Assembly (NCBI GenBank): GCA_028867755.1 | Contig: JAGWFT010000001.1 | Coordinates: 536,727-600,726 of the forward strand | Origin: Nitrososphaerota archaeon | GTDB taxonomy: Archaea; Thermoproteota; Nitrososphaeria; Nitrososphaerales; Nitrosopumilaceae | Length of the DNA stretch: 64,000 bases | Reading direction: 5' to 3' | Part shown: in pieces, positions 51,770 to 60,778 of the stretch | Layout of the letters: every line of letters starts with the position of its first letter | Position numbering within the stretch: position 1 is the stretch's first letter | Program-made: the position numbers and the translations under genes | Notes under the pieces: generated by a model | The model's database searches: none | What the model saw: the letters and a program-made list of their open reading frames with translations, nothing else | Told to the model about the DNA's origin: nothing

Positions 51770-52062
51770 ATCTAGAAGAAAAGGTCTACAAAAAATTAAT
51801 GGAAGTTCCAAAAGGCCATGTTACAACATATGGTGATCTAGCAAAAGCAGTTGGACTAAAAAATGGTCAGAGAGTAATAGGGAGAATCATGAACAAAAAT
51901 CCTTACCCAGTCATAGTTCCATGTCATCGTGTTATCATGTCAAGCGGCAAAATAGGTGGGTATGCGTGGGGTGAAAAAATCAAGACTAACATGCTTACAA
52001 AAGAGGGAATAAGAATTAAAGATGGTAAAATATCTGATCCTAAAATAATTCACAGATTTTGA
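51766..52062 (+). CDS. Methylated-DNA cysteine methyltransferase-type DNA-binding protein
   Basis: 98 aa from TTG 51766. This is only the C-terminal alkyltransferase domain. It has a helix-turn-helix (VTTYGDLAKAVGLKNGQRVIG), the active-site PCHRVI with Cys present, and the region SSGKIGGYAWG. The N-terminal domain of full-length Ogt/MGMT is missing, as in small archaeal and ATL-type proteins. The intact Cys suggests real alkyl transfer. The in-frame extension to 51691 overlaps dtdA and is not used. Confidence 0.88.
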   Translation: MNLEEKVYKKLMEVPKGHVTTYGDLAKAVGLKNGQRVIGRIMNKNPYPVIVPCHRVIMSSGKIGGYAWGEKIKTNMLTKEGIRIKDGKISDPKIIHRF

Positions 52063-52064
52063 TC

Positions 52065-52514
52065 TTATTTCTTGGAACGGACTTCTTCTATCAAGCTTCT
52101 AAGATGAGCAAGATTTCTTACTTGATTTCCGCTCACTTGTTTGTACAAGTTCCAGTATGATTCATTTGTTATTTCTTTTCTCCCCTTGGATACGTGTAGT
52201 TGATGACGCATTGCTCTTATTCTCTTTACATAGACTTCCTTCTTTCCAACTCGTGCTCCTTTTGCACCTTTCCTAGATCCATGTTTGGTACTACGCTTGC
52301 TTCGCTGTCTTTTTTTAAAGTGGGCTCTTCCTTTGGAAGTGCCCTTGATTGATTTTATCTCTATCACATTTGCAGTAATCAAACTTCGTATGTTATCACG
52401 GGTAATGGCATCTGCAACATCATCAAGATGAGCTGGATCAAACTTTACTCTATCAACGCCCACTCCAAGGATTCTGGAGACAAGCTGTCTCTTTGTCCTA
52501 AGATTTACTACCAC
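52065..52514 (-). CDS. rpl19e: 50S ribosomal protein L19e
   Basis: Archaeal/eukaryotic large-subunit protein, 149 aa. Features are the N-terminal LRTKRQLVSRILGVGVDRV, the basic middle (GRAHFKKRQRSKRSTKHGS) and YWNLYKQVSGNQVRNLAHLR. It overlaps rpl32e by 17 nt, the expected archaeal order rpl32e-rpl19e. It ends 2 nt from the convergent alkyltransferase gene. Confidence 0.96.
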   Translation of the reverse strand: MVVNLRTKRQLVSRILGVGVDRVKFDPAHLDDVADAITRDNIRSLITANVIEIKSIKGTSKGRAHFKKRQRSKRSTKHGSRKGAKGARVGKKEVYVKRIRAMRHQLHVSKGRKEITNESYWNLYKQVSGNQVRNLAHLRSLIEEVRSKK

Positions 52515-52899
52515 TTGTTGACACTCTCGCGTTGAAAACCCTGAAGTTCATTTCTTTTGCCTTGGCAATGATCTCAAGTCTCTTCTTCTTTCCTACACTA
52601 TGACCAAACCTAACGCCATCAGTTTTAGGATTAAGTTTTGCCAAGTCTTTCAAGTTGTAAACTAGATTATCGGTATAGCCAGATGGATGAAGTCCTCTTG
52701 CAATCTTAGGTCCGCCATATCCTACTTTCACAAGGGATGGCCAGCCTTTCTTTTGTTTTCTTTGATGATTATCCATTCCTTTTGGTTTTCTCCATGAAAC
52801 AGCAAGTCTGGCATATCGCCAACTTTCCTGTCTAACAAAGCTAGGCTTGTTCTGTAATACTTTTTTCCTAAGTTCTAAAGCTTCTTTGTTGATGGGCAT
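52498..52899 (-). CDS. rpl32e: 50S ribosomal protein L32e
   Basis: Archaeal/eukaryotic large-subunit protein, 133 aa. Typical text: FVRQESWRYARLAVSWRKPKG, KKGWPSLVKVGYGGPK, ARGLHPSGY and VRFGHSVGKKKRLEIIAKAK. It starts the rpl32e-rpl19e pair; here it is detached from the rest of the spc-type cluster at 60 kb. Confidence 0.96.
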   Translation of the reverse strand: MPINKEALELRKKVLQNKPSFVRQESWRYARLAVSWRKPKGMDNHQRKQKKGWPSLVKVGYGGPKIARGLHPSGYTDNLVYNLKDLAKLNPKTDGVRFGHSVGKKKRLEIIAKAKEMNFRVFNARVSTSGSKS

Positions 52900-53000
52900 G
52901 TAAAGATCACTGCCTAAATTTTACAATAAATACGTTTCTTGATAAAGGCACACGTGATCCGAAGAGATAATAAGGAAATTCCAACGAGTCGGTTTACCCA

Positions 53001-54605
53001 ATGATTGAGGATTTGGAGCCAGCCAGTACACGTCTACTCGTATCTCAGTTGGAACAAATTGGTATCAAACCGGGAACGATACACAGAAACTTACAAGTCA
53101 AAAATCTGACAGATCTCATAATTGGAAAAAATGAGGGGCTTTTGACTGCAAATAATGCAATATCTGTTAAAACTGGTAAATATACAGGACGATCTCCAGA
53201 TGATAGATTTATCGTAGATAATGAACAAACTCATGATACCGTAGACTGGGGAAAGATAAATCATCCATTTCCAGAAGATAAATTCGACAAACTCTTTGAG
53301 AAGATGAAAAGACATCTAGAAGCCAAGGAGATATTTGTTTTTGATGGATTTGTTGGGGCAGATCCTGAACACAGATTGTCGATTAGAATTATCACCGATC
53401 ATGCTTGGCAAAATTTGTTTGTAAGACAGTTATTCATAAGGCCATCCTCATCAGAACTTGAGTCTCATAAACCAGAATATACACTTCTTGCAATAAATGA
53501 TTTCAAAGCCATTCCTGAAGATGATGGTACTAGAACAGACGTCTTCATCATACTCAACTATACAAAAAAAGTTGTTCTTATTGGTGGTACTTCTTATGCA
53601 GGAGAGATAAAGAAAGCAATGTTTTCTGTGATGAATTATTCTCTCCCGTCAAAAGGAGTCTTTCCAATGCACTGTTCTGCTAATATAGGAAAGAACGGTG
53701 ATACTTCTCTATTCTTTGGACTTTCTGGTACTGGAAAGACAACGTTGTCTGCTGATTCCAATAGGATGTTAATAGGAGACGATGAACATGGATGGGCTGA
53801 TAGAGGTGTATTTAATTTTGAAGGTGGTTGTTATGCCAAATGCATTAATCTCAATAGAGAAGCTGAACCACAAATCTGGGATGCGATAAGGTCTGGAACT
53901 GTATTAGAAAATGTAATAGTCGATAATAAAACTATGATGCCTAACTTCAATGATGGAAGTTTGACAGAAAATACCCGAGCTGCATATCCTCTTGACTATA
54001 TTCCAGGTGCAGTAATTCCAAGCTTGGGAGGTAACCCAAACGTCATAATTTTTCTTACAGCTGATGCATTTGGGGTAATGCCTCCAATTGCAAGATTGAC
54101 AAAAGAAGGAGCTATGTATCATTTTATGTCAGGTTATACAAGTAAACTTGCTGGTACAGAAAGAGGAATAACAGAACCCAAGGCCACATTTTCAGAATGT
54201 TTTGGTGCACCATTCATGTCAAGACATGCATCTGTTTATGCAAAACTTCTAGGAGAGAAGATTACTAAACACAATACTGTCGTGTACCTTGTCAATACGG
54301 GATGGTCGGGTGGCCCATATGGTATAGGAAAGAGAATGAATATCAGTCATACAAGAAGAATGGTCACTGCTGCGCTTACAGGAGAACTTGATACTGTAAA
54401 GTACAGGCATGATGATATCTTCAACCTAGATGTACCTGCTGAATGCCCAGGAGTCCCATCTGAGGTATTAAATCCTCGTAACACTTGGTCTGAGAAGGAT
54501 GCATACGATAATTCTGCAAGGAAACTTGCTCAAATGTTTGTAGAAAACTTTAGAAAATTTGGCAATGTTTCAAAGGATATAGTGGATGCTGGACCAAAAA
54601 TCTAG
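53001..54605 (+). CDS. pckA: Phosphoenolpyruvate carboxykinase (ATP)
   Basis: ATP-dependent conversion of oxaloacetate to PEP, 534 aa. Motifs are SVKTGKYTGRSPDDRF, the PEPCK kinase loop FFGLSGTGKTTLSAD (about residues 237-251), GDDEHGWADRGVFNFEGGCYAK (metal site) and LVNTGWSGGPYGIGKRM. The start is ATG at 53001. It links the C4 acids made by the thaumarchaeal CO2 fixation cycle to gluconeogenesis. The 3' end overlaps the subtilase by 4 nt (CTAG). Confidence 0.97.
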   Translation: MIEDLEPASTRLLVSQLEQIGIKPGTIHRNLQVKNLTDLIIGKNEGLLTANNAISVKTGKYTGRSPDDRFIVDNEQTHDTVDWGKINHPFPEDKFDKLFEKMKRHLEAKEIFVFDGFVGADPEHRLSIRIITDHAWQNLFVRQLFIRPSSSELESHKPEYTLLAINDFKAIPEDDGTRTDVFIILNYTKKVVLIGGTSYAGEIKKAMFSVMNYSLPSKGVFPMHCSANIGKNGDTSLFFGLSGTGKTTLSADSNRMLIGDDEHGWADRGVFNFEGGCYAKCINLNREAEPQIWDAIRSGTVLENVIVDNKTMMPNFNDGSLTENTRAAYPLDYIPGAVIPSLGGNPNVIIFLTADAFGVMPPIARLTKEGAMYHFMSGYTSKLAGTERGITEPKATFSECFGAPFMSRHASVYAKLLGEKITKHNTVVYLVNTGWSGGPYGIGKRMNISHTRRMVTAALTGELDTVKYRHDDIFNLDVPAECPGVPSEVLNPRNTWSEKDAYDNSARKLAQMFVENFRKFGNVSKDIVDAGPKI

Positions 54606-56647
54606 TTTTGTTTACGCCTAACGGTCAAGCCTACTGTCACAGTTATCAGCATAATTCCTGAAATTATTGCCACTTGTTTTGTCGGAATTCCTATGATATC
54701 CTGAAGATTGAAGATATTTTTTTGAGCAACTTGGCTGACAAGTACCTCTTGATACGCTTCCTCTGTTTCGTTTGAGTCTTTTATCTGTGCCAAGAGCCAA
54801 TATTGGCCTTTTTCATAAACAGGAATAGAACCTGTTTCTTGAGGAGTAACAGAGGAACTAACGACCTTACCTGTATCCGAGTTTATCAAAGAAATTTTTG
54901 CATAAGACCATTTGTCAGGATAATCAATTGAAAAGTAAAGAGTACCATTGCTCTGGTCTACTAGAAGAGTTCCCTTTGTCACATGAATTACAACGGGTAT
55001 GCGGTAACTTGTTGTGTTATCTTTTAAAATGAGAAATCCATCACTATCTCCCTCGTTTTTAACTGTGTCTGAAATCTTGATATTCAATGTATCATTAGAT
55101 TGAGAATAATCAAAACCTATGCTGGTTTCATTTGATGAGAAACTTGCTCTCAACTGAGGAATCATAGAACTATCAAGTGTCCTCAAATGTAGTGTCTTTG
55201 TCTTGGATTGATTATCAAAAGATAGATTGAAAACTAGACTATGTGGTGACATTATCAAATTTGATTCTAATGCTCTAGTGATGTTTAGTCTTCCACCCCC
55301 AACAGCAGAAATAGGAAAAAGTTTACCATATGCATCAGTGACTGGGTCTGTTGTAGTGACAAGAAGTGACGCTACATCTGGAGGAGACAATCCTGGATAT
55401 TTTTGTAAAATAACTGCAGCAGCTCCTGCAACATGGGGGGCTGCAAAGCTTGTTCCGCTTGTAAGATTGTACTTTCCTCCAATAGTTGTAGAGTTTACAA
55501 ATACTCCAGGCGCAACAAGATCTGGCTTTATGTAGAAAGGAGATACTGGTCCTTGAGAACTAAAAGGTGCAATGAAATCCGGATGATAAAACATATTCAA
55601 ACTTCCTGTTGTGTCAGAAGTTAGCATAGACTTGAGTGCAAGTCCATCCTCTTTTGACATTGAAATAACTGGTATTCTTGGTATGTAGCCTGCAGTTTTG
55701 TTCGGTCCCACAAGCTCTCCAAAAAATATTCCTGTATCATTGTTAAACACAACAAGTGCTCTTGCACCAAGATCTGCAGCATTTTTTTCTTTTTCAGCAA
55801 AATAGACTTTCTGTCCTTTTGTGTCGCTGCCTCTTTCTTCAAGAAGTATGGCTCCCCTAGCATCTAATTTTTGAAGATCTTGTAGCCTTCCATATCCTCC
55901 ATAAACTACCTTACCTTCTATAGGACTTGGCAAGTTTTGGACTCCTACCATTGGAATAACCTGATATTGTTTTTTATCGACTTCAAAAGTTGCCACTAAA
56001 CTAGACGTCAAGTTATTGTATGACGCACCGACAGTAATTGCGTTGATATCTATTCCTGGGCTTCCAATGGTATCCTCCTGTGGACCATTATTTCCAGCAG
56101 CCACAACTATGACGATTCCTTTCTTTACAGCCTCATCAATTGCATTGTCAATCTGATCATTTGTCTTGTTAATTCCTAAACTAATGTTTACAACATTAAC
56201 CCTATCTGATATTGCCTGTTGGATGGCTTTTACTATGTAATCTGACGAGACTGCTTCTCCTGTTGATGATACCTTGTATGAAAACAATTTTGACTTGGGT
56301 GCTATTCCGGTAAAATTACCATCAGCAGCAATAATCCCTGCCACTTCGGTACCATGACCATTAATATCTAGGGGATTCTCGCTTGGATTAACATAATCGT
56401 ATCCTCCAATCACCTTTCCGGACTGACCATAGCCCAAAAGGTTGGGATGATTGTAATCTATTCCAGTATCTATTACTCCGATCTTAATTCCTTGACCTTC
56501 AAGGCCTTTCATTTGGGCAGCTTTGGCACCGACAAGCTCTATGCTCTTTTGTAGATTGTTTGAAATTTCTTGTTCGTTTGATCCTGATAAAAATAAACAT
56601 ATGCAGAAAATAATAAAAAGTGAAAAAATTAGTAGTCGATCAATCAC
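54602..56647 (-). CDS. Exported subtilisin-like serine protease (S8) with PA insert and C-terminal anchor
   Basis: 681 aa. The signal or anchor helix is at residues 5-20. The catalytic triad is Asp60 (IGVIDTGIDYNHP), His98 (INGHGTEVAG) and Ser400 (TSGTSFAAPHVAG), with oxyanion Asn186 (VAAGNNGPQ). Residues of about 225-355 form a protease-associated domain inserted before the Ser. A beta-rich region and a final helix (AIISGIMLITVTVGLTV) with basic end RRKQN follow, so the protein is surface-anchored. The propeptide is very short or absent. Confidence 0.92.
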   Translation of the reverse strand: MIDRLLIFSLFIIFCICLFLSGSNEQEISNNLQKSIELVGAKAAQMKGLEGQGIKIGVIDTGIDYNHPNLLGYGQSGKVIGGYDYVNPSENPLDINGHGTEVAGIIAADGNFTGIAPKSKLFSYKVSSTGEAVSSDYIVKAIQQAISDRVNVVNISLGINKTNDQIDNAIDEAVKKGIVIVVAAGNNGPQEDTIGSPGIDINAITVGASYNNLTSSLVATFEVDKKQYQVIPMVGVQNLPSPIEGKVVYGGYGRLQDLQKLDARGAILLEERGSDTKGQKVYFAEKEKNAADLGARALVVFNNDTGIFFGELVGPNKTAGYIPRIPVISMSKEDGLALKSMLTSDTTGSLNMFYHPDFIAPFSSQGPVSPFYIKPDLVAPGVFVNSTTIGGKYNLTSGTSFAAPHVAGAAAVILQKYPGLSPPDVASLLVTTTDPVTDAYGKLFPISAVGGGRLNITRALESNLIMSPHSLVFNLSFDNQSKTKTLHLRTLDSSMIPQLRASFSSNETSIGFDYSQSNDTLNIKISDTVKNEGDSDGFLILKDNTTSYRIPVVIHVTKGTLLVDQSNGTLYFSIDYPDKWSYAKISLINSDTGKVVSSSVTPQETGSIPVYEKGQYWLLAQIKDSNETEEAYQEVLVSQVAQKNIFNLQDIIGIPTKQVAIISGIMLITVTVGLTVRRKQN

Positions 56648-56689
56648 AGATTATCTGAAAATTGACTAGATAAAATGCATTTGCAACCA

Positions 56690-56697
56690 AAGCCATA
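56690..56697 (+). promoter_or_regulatory. TATA-like box for sodA
   Basis: The sequence ccataaat lies about 30 nt before the ATG at 56724, with a G-rich tgtgggggt close to the start that may act as a Shine-Dalgarno. Confidence 0.4.
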
Positions 56698-56723
56698 AAT
56701 GGCAAGAACTGTGTGGGGGTACT

Positions 56724-57347
56724 ATGGCAAAATATGAACTTCCAAAGTTACCATACGCATACGATGCATTGGAGCCACACATTGATGCTAAAACAATGGA
56801 AATCCATCATTCAAAACACCATCAAGCATATACTGACGGCTTGAACAAAGCTTTGGAAACTCTGAGTTCTGATCTACAAAACATGGAGTTAACAAAGTTA
56901 CTTGCAAGCTTGGACAAAGTTCCAGAAAGCACAAGGGGTGCTGTGAATTTTCATGGAGGAGGATATGATAATCATTCATTGTTCTGGAATCACATGAAAT
57001 CAAATGGTGGTGGAACACCAGGTGGAGTCTTGGCTGATGCAATTAATGCAACATTTGGAAGCTTTGATAGCTTCAAAGAGAAATTCACAAAAGACACAAT
57101 TGCTATTCAAGGAAGTGGCTGGGGATGGCTGACATACAACCCACAAAATAAGAAAGTTGAATTCACTACAATGCCAAATCAGACTAGTCCTAGAACTAAG
57201 GGTTTAGTTCCCTTGTTAGGGCTGGATGTATGGGAACACGCATACTACCTAAAGTATCAAAATCGCAGAGCCGATTACGTTGGTGCATGGTGGAATGTCG
57301 TAAATTGGGATGAAGTAGACAACAGACTATCCAAGGCAAAAGCATAA
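56724..57347 (+). CDS. sod: Superoxide dismutase (Fe/Mn family, Mn-like)
   Basis: Cytoplasmic superoxide detoxification, 207 aa. The metal ligands are His28 (MEIHHSKHH), His84 ([10 protein letters not shown]), Asp168 and His172 ([12 protein letters not shown]). Gln129 in IQGSGWGWL sits in the place typical of Mn enzymes, so Mn preference or cambialistic use is inferred. It is monocistronic. The enzyme would protect against oxygen radicals in an aerobic ammonia oxidiser. Confidence 0.96.
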   Translation: MAKYELPKLPYAYDALEPHIDAKTMEIHHSKHHQAYTDGLNKALETLSSDLQNMELTKLLASLDKVPESTRGAVNFHGGGYDNHSLFWNHMKSNGGGTPGGVLADAINATFGSFDSFKEKFTKDTIAIQGSGWGWLTYNPQNKKVEFTTMPNQTSPRTKGLVPLLGLDVWEHAYYLKYQNRRADYVGAWWNVVNWDEVDNRLSKAKA

Positions 57348-57350
57348 CCC

Positions 57351-57366
57351 TTTTCCTTTTTGTTTC
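57351..57366 (+). terminator. T-rich terminator after sodA
   Basis: The run ttttcctttttgtttc starts 3 nt after the sodA stop. A T-tract of this kind is a normal archaeal terminator. Confidence 0.5.
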
Positions 57367-57491
57367 TATTGTATTGTTTTAAGTTGTTAGACGGTTATTG
57401 CTCTTGTGATGTTATAACAATTGATAAAACAAGAACATCTAAAATTAGAAAATTGTTTTTAATTTACTTGCAAAAAGTGTTTTTCAGAATG

Positions 57492-57499
57492 CATTTATA
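57492..57499 (+). promoter_or_regulatory. TATA box for the prefoldin alpha/ftsY operon
   Basis: The sequence catttata is centred about 28 nt upstream of the ATG at 57524, which fits a leaderless start and favours this ATG over TTG 57518. Confidence 0.55.
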
Positions 57500-57523
57500 G
57501 GTGGCTAAGAGAATTTTTTGCAA

Positions 57524-57946
57524 ATGAGTGAAGAGCAGGCTCAGGCTCTATTGCAACAATTACAAGCGCTTGAGGGATATTTGGCAGATTTAGTGCAACG
57601 AGAAGAGTCCGTAATGAGACTTTTACAAGAAGCAACAGGAGCTATTGAATCTATGAAAGCAATGAGTGGAGATGCAACACATGAAACTCTTGTACCTGTA
57701 GGTCTGGGGACTTATGTAAAAGCAAAGATTGAACCAAACCAAAAAATGATCATCAATATTGGTGCTGGAGCTTCAATTGAACAAGACAAGGATTCTGCAA
57801 TTAACTATATGGAATCTAGAATCAAAGAATTGGAGATTGTACTACAACAATTGGCGGCTCAGAGGCAAGAAGTATCATTTAGACTTGAACAAGGTCAACA
57901 GGAAATGAACAAACTTATACAATCAAGTCGCGGTTCTACGCAGTAA
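57524..57946 (+). CDS. pfdA: Prefoldin subunit alpha
   Basis: ATP-independent holding chaperone subunit, 140 aa from ATG 57524 (MSEEQAQALLQQLQALE). Two long coiled-coil helices (about 1-45 and 95-138, Gln/Glu-rich) flank a beta-hairpin region (LVPVGLGTYVKAKIEPNQKM, about 66-85), the class alpha prefoldin layout. It lies 11 nt before ftsY, an order common in archaea. Confidence 0.94.
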   Translation: MSEEQAQALLQQLQALEGYLADLVQREESVMRLLQEATGAIESMKAMSGDATHETLVPVGLGTYVKAKIEPNQKMIINIGAGASIEQDKDSAINYMESRIKELEIVLQQLAAQRQEVSFRLEQGQQEMNKLIQSSRGSTQ

Positions 57947-57957
57947 GGAAATTCATC

Positions 57958-59331
57958 ATGTTTGATAAACTACGAAGTGCGTTTTCTTCAGCAGTAAAAA
58001 GCTTTGGAGAAAAAGAACTTAAAGAAAAAGATATAGACGAAGTTTTGTTCCAACTTGAGGTATCTTTACTAGAATCTGACGTAGCAACAGAAGTAATTGA
58101 TCTATTAAAGTCTGATCTGAAAAAACAATTAATTGGTACTACAATACAAAAGGACACCATAGATGAATTTGTAAAAACAAGCCTACGACAAAGTGTTTCA
58201 AACATGTTTGATTCTGCAGGTAAAATTGACATCTTATCTGGCATACAAAAAAAGAAGGAAAAGGGAGACCCATACATTATTTCATTTATGGGCATTAACG
58301 GAACAGGAAAAACTACTACTATTGCAAAATTTGCCAATCTTTTACGTGAAAATAAATTTTCATCTGTAATTGCAGCTGCAGATACATACAGAGCAGGAGC
58401 AATTGAACAGATAAGCGAACATGGCAAGCGACTAAACATCAAAGTTATAGCACAGAATTATGGTTCTGATCCTGCCGCTGTTTCACGTGACGCTGTATTA
58501 TATGCCAAGTCTCACAAGGTAGATTGCGTGCTAATTGATACGGCAGGAAGAATGCAGACAAGCAAGAACCTCATGGATCAGATATCGAAAATCAACAAAG
58601 TGGTAAATCCTGATCTAAAGTTATTTGTTGGTGATTCACTGGCAGGAAATGATACAGTTAGCCAAGCCCGAGAATTTCATAATTACACTAAATTTGATGG
58701 TGCGATTCTTACCAAAAGCGATGCAGATGCACGTGGAGGTGCTGCTATCTCAATAGTCAAGGTGACATCAAGCCCAATTCTCTATCTGGGTATGGGCCAA
58801 GAATACAAAGACCTGAAAGTATTTGACAAAGACTCATTTCTGGATTCCTTATTTGGGCCGCAGGAATCTATACATGAGATATCAACTCCACCAAAAGAAA
58901 AACCTCAACAACAACCCAAACAAAAGGAAATTGTTATTGAAGAAGAGAAAAAAGTAGAAAAACAACTCGAACCAGAACCAAAGATAGAACCAAAGTTAGA
59001 ACCAAAGTTAGAACCAAAGATCAAACAAGAAATAAAAACAAAACCTGTAAGCAAAGACCAGGATAAAGATGAGGATCCTTTTAATGGGATAGAAACAAAA
59101 GATATTGAAAAATATTCAGATTTGTTTGATGTTCCCCCGCCTACTAGTGATAGTGAGGCACGAAATCTTGCAGCAAAAATAAGACGATGGATTTCTGATG
59201 GCAGACCAAAACCTACAAAAGAAGAAGAAAAAGATGTTATTGATGAGGAAATTAGTGAAAACAAAGATGAAATATCTGAAGAGGAAAAACCAAAAAAGAA
59301 ACGTTCTATGTTTGGATGGATGAAGAAATGA
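57958..59331 (+). CDS. ftsY: Signal recognition particle receptor FtsY with C-terminal charged extension
   Basis: SRP receptor GTPase for co-translational membrane targeting, 457 aa. The N domain is residues 1-85. The G domain has GINGTGKTTTIAKFA (about 110-124), DTYRAGAIEQI, LIDTAGRMQTSKNLMDQ, LTKSDADARGG and LYLGMGQEYKDLKVFD. The NG core ends near residue 310. About 145 highly charged residues follow (EPKLEPKLEPKI repeats, later AKIRRWISDGRPKP), ending in KKKRSMFGWMKK. Bacterial FtsY carries its acidic region at the N-terminus instead. The end overlaps argF. Confidence 0.95.
   Translation: MFDKLRSAFSSAVKSFGEKELKEKDIDEVLFQLEVSLLESDVATEVIDLLKSDLKKQLIGTTIQKDTIDEFVKTSLRQSVSNMFDSAGKIDILSGIQKKKEKGDPYIISFMGINGTGKTTTIAKFANLLRENKFSSVIAAADTYRAGAIEQISEHGKRLNIKVIAQNYGSDPAAVSRDAVLYAKSHKVDCVLIDTAGRMQTSKNLMDQISKINKVVNPDLKLFVGDSLAGNDTVSQAREFHNYTKFDGAILTKSDADARGGAAISIVKVTSSPILYLGMGQEYKDLKVFDKDSFLDSLFGPQESIHEISTPPKEKPQQQPKQKEIVIEEEKKVEKQLEPEPKIEPKLEPKLEPKIKQEIKTKPVSKDQDKDEDPFNGIETKDIEKYSDLFDVPPPTSDSEARNLAAKIRRWISDGRPKPTKEEEKDVIDEEISENKDEISEEEKPKKKRSMFGWMKK
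58975..59022 (+). repeat. 12-bp tandem repeat in the ftsY extension
   Basis: Four units of gaaccaaag followed by ata, tta, tta or atc, each coding for EPK plus I or L. The unit of 12 bp keeps the frame, so the copy number could vary without loss of function. Confidence 0.85.
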
Positions 59332-60242
59332 AACTAAAAACAAGGGACCTATTAACATTAAATGAACTTGGTAAATCAGAACTTAATGAAATCATAGACA
59401 ATGCAATAAAGATGAAGAAGGATCTAAAGAAAGGGATTTCAAAACCACTTCTTAAAAATAAAACGCTCGCAATGATATTTCAGAAACCATCTACAAGGAC
59501 AAGAATAAGCTTTGAAACTGGAATGTTTCAACTAGGTGGACACGCCTTAAATTTAGCTGCAGATGAATTACAATTGAAACGTGGAGAAACCATAGAAGAT
59601 ACCGCAAAGACACTTTCACGATATGTAGATTTGATAATGGCTAGGGTTTATTCTCATGACGAAGTAGAGTTACTTGCAAAAAATTCATCTATTCCTGTAA
59701 TAAATGGACTTTCAGATTCTTTTCATCCATGTCAAATATTGGCGGATCTCATGACAATAAAAGAAAAAAAGAAAAAATTCGCTGGTCTTAAACTGGCATG
59801 GGTAGGTGACGGTAATAACGTGTGCAACTCAATGATATATGGCTGTGCAAAAACTGGCATCAACATTAGTGTAGCAACTCCAAAGGGGTATGAGCCAAAT
59901 CAAGATGTTGTGAAAGAATCTAGCAAATTGACCGAAGTAAAATTATCCAATTACCCAGAAACTGCTGTGAATGGAGCAGATATCGTAGTCACAGACACTT
60001 TTGTTTCAATACATCATCAAACAACTGATAGGACAAAGGATTTTCTTCCACGTTTTCAAGTAAATTCATCTCTTATGAAAAAAGCTAATTCATCTGCAAT
60101 CTTTATGCATTGTTTGCCTGCCAAACGAGGCCAAGAAGTTACAAGTGACGTGATCGATGGACCACAATCAGTAATATGGGACGAAGCTGAAAATAGACTT
60201 CATGCTCAAAAGGCGCTTATGGCAGCATTGTTGAGAGTCTAA
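59328..60242 (+). CDS. argF: Ornithine carbamoyltransferase
   Basis: Makes citrulline from ornithine and carbamoyl phosphate in arginine synthesis, about 304 aa. The carbamoyl-phosphate motif is PSTRTRISFETGM (STRTR). The HPxQ motif appears as FHPCQILADLMT, and the ornithine loop as FMHCLPAKRGQEV. The ATG at 59328 overlaps the ftsY stop (ATGA) and gives the common archaeal start MKLKTRDLL; ATG 59316 is a 4-codon longer alternative. Tight coupling to ftsY is unusual functionally. Confidence 0.95.
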   Translation: MKLKTRDLLTLNELGKSELNEIIDNAIKMKKDLKKGISKPLLKNKTLAMIFQKPSTRTRISFETGMFQLGGHALNLAADELQLKRGETIEDTAKTLSRYVDLIMARVYSHDEVELLAKNSSIPVINGLSDSFHPCQILADLMTIKEKKKKFAGLKLAWVGDGNNVCNSMIYGCAKTGINISVATPKGYEPNQDVVKESSKLTEVKLSNYPETAVNGADIVVTDTFVSIHHQTTDRTKDFLPRFQVNSSLMKKANSSAIFMHCLPAKRGQEVTSDVIDGPQSVIWDEAENRLHAQKALMAALLRV

Positions 60243-60289
60243 CGTTTATAAGAGCTTCACCAAAATTTTTTGTAAATAGGTAAGTATTG

Positions 60290-60778
60290 ATGGCATATTC
60301 ACAAATATTACGCAGATCTCGTGAAGAGAAAACCAACTATGGTAGGAGAAGAAATCTTCTCATGGGTAGACGAGACTTTATCACAGTTCAGATATCAAAC
60401 GAGAACACTCTTGTACAGATTCACAAACCCGAAATGTCAGGAGACAAAGTCCTCTCATCTGCTCATTCCAGGTCCCTTTTGAAAAAAGGCTGGAAAGGCT
60501 CAAGAAAGAGTGTGCCAGCAGCTTATCTGACAGGTTATCTTGCAGGAAAGAAAGCACTAGCTCACGGTGTCAATAGTGCTGTTCTTTATGTTGGTACTAG
60601 ACGATATACTCAACGAATATCTGCAGCATTGAAAGGAATAATAGATGCTGGACTAGAAGTACCTGCAGATGAAGAAACTTTTCCTTCTGCAGACAGAATT
60701 ACTGGTAAACATCTCAAAGTTGCAAATGAGATTGACAAGATAAAATCAGCAATAGATAATGAGGTAAAGACTAAATGA
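60290..60778 (+). CDS. rpl18: 50S ribosomal protein L18
   Basis: 5S rRNA-binding protein, 162 aa from ATG 60290 (TTG 60287 is one codon upstream). Typical archaeal text: ILRRSREEKTNYGRRRNLLM, LKKGWKGSRKSVPAAYLTG, YVGTRRYTQRISAALKG. It is the first visible gene of rpl18-rps5-rpl30-rpl15-secY-adkA. The upstream part of the usual spc cluster is not here. TATA-like tttata at 60244-60249. Confidence 0.95.
   Translation: MAYSQILRRSREEKTNYGRRRNLLMGRRDFITVQISNENTLVQIHKPEMSGDKVLSSAHSRSLLKKGWKGSRKSVPAAYLTGYLAGKKALAHGVNSAVLYVGTRRYTQRISAALKGIIDAGLEVPADEETFPSADRITGKHLKVANEIDKIKSAIDNEVKTK

Noticed and set aside
57936-58442. 168-aa minus-strand frame opposite prefoldin/ftsY
   Set aside because: Opposite the conserved NG domain of ftsY, Ser/Phe-rich as expected for a mirror of an AT-rich gene.
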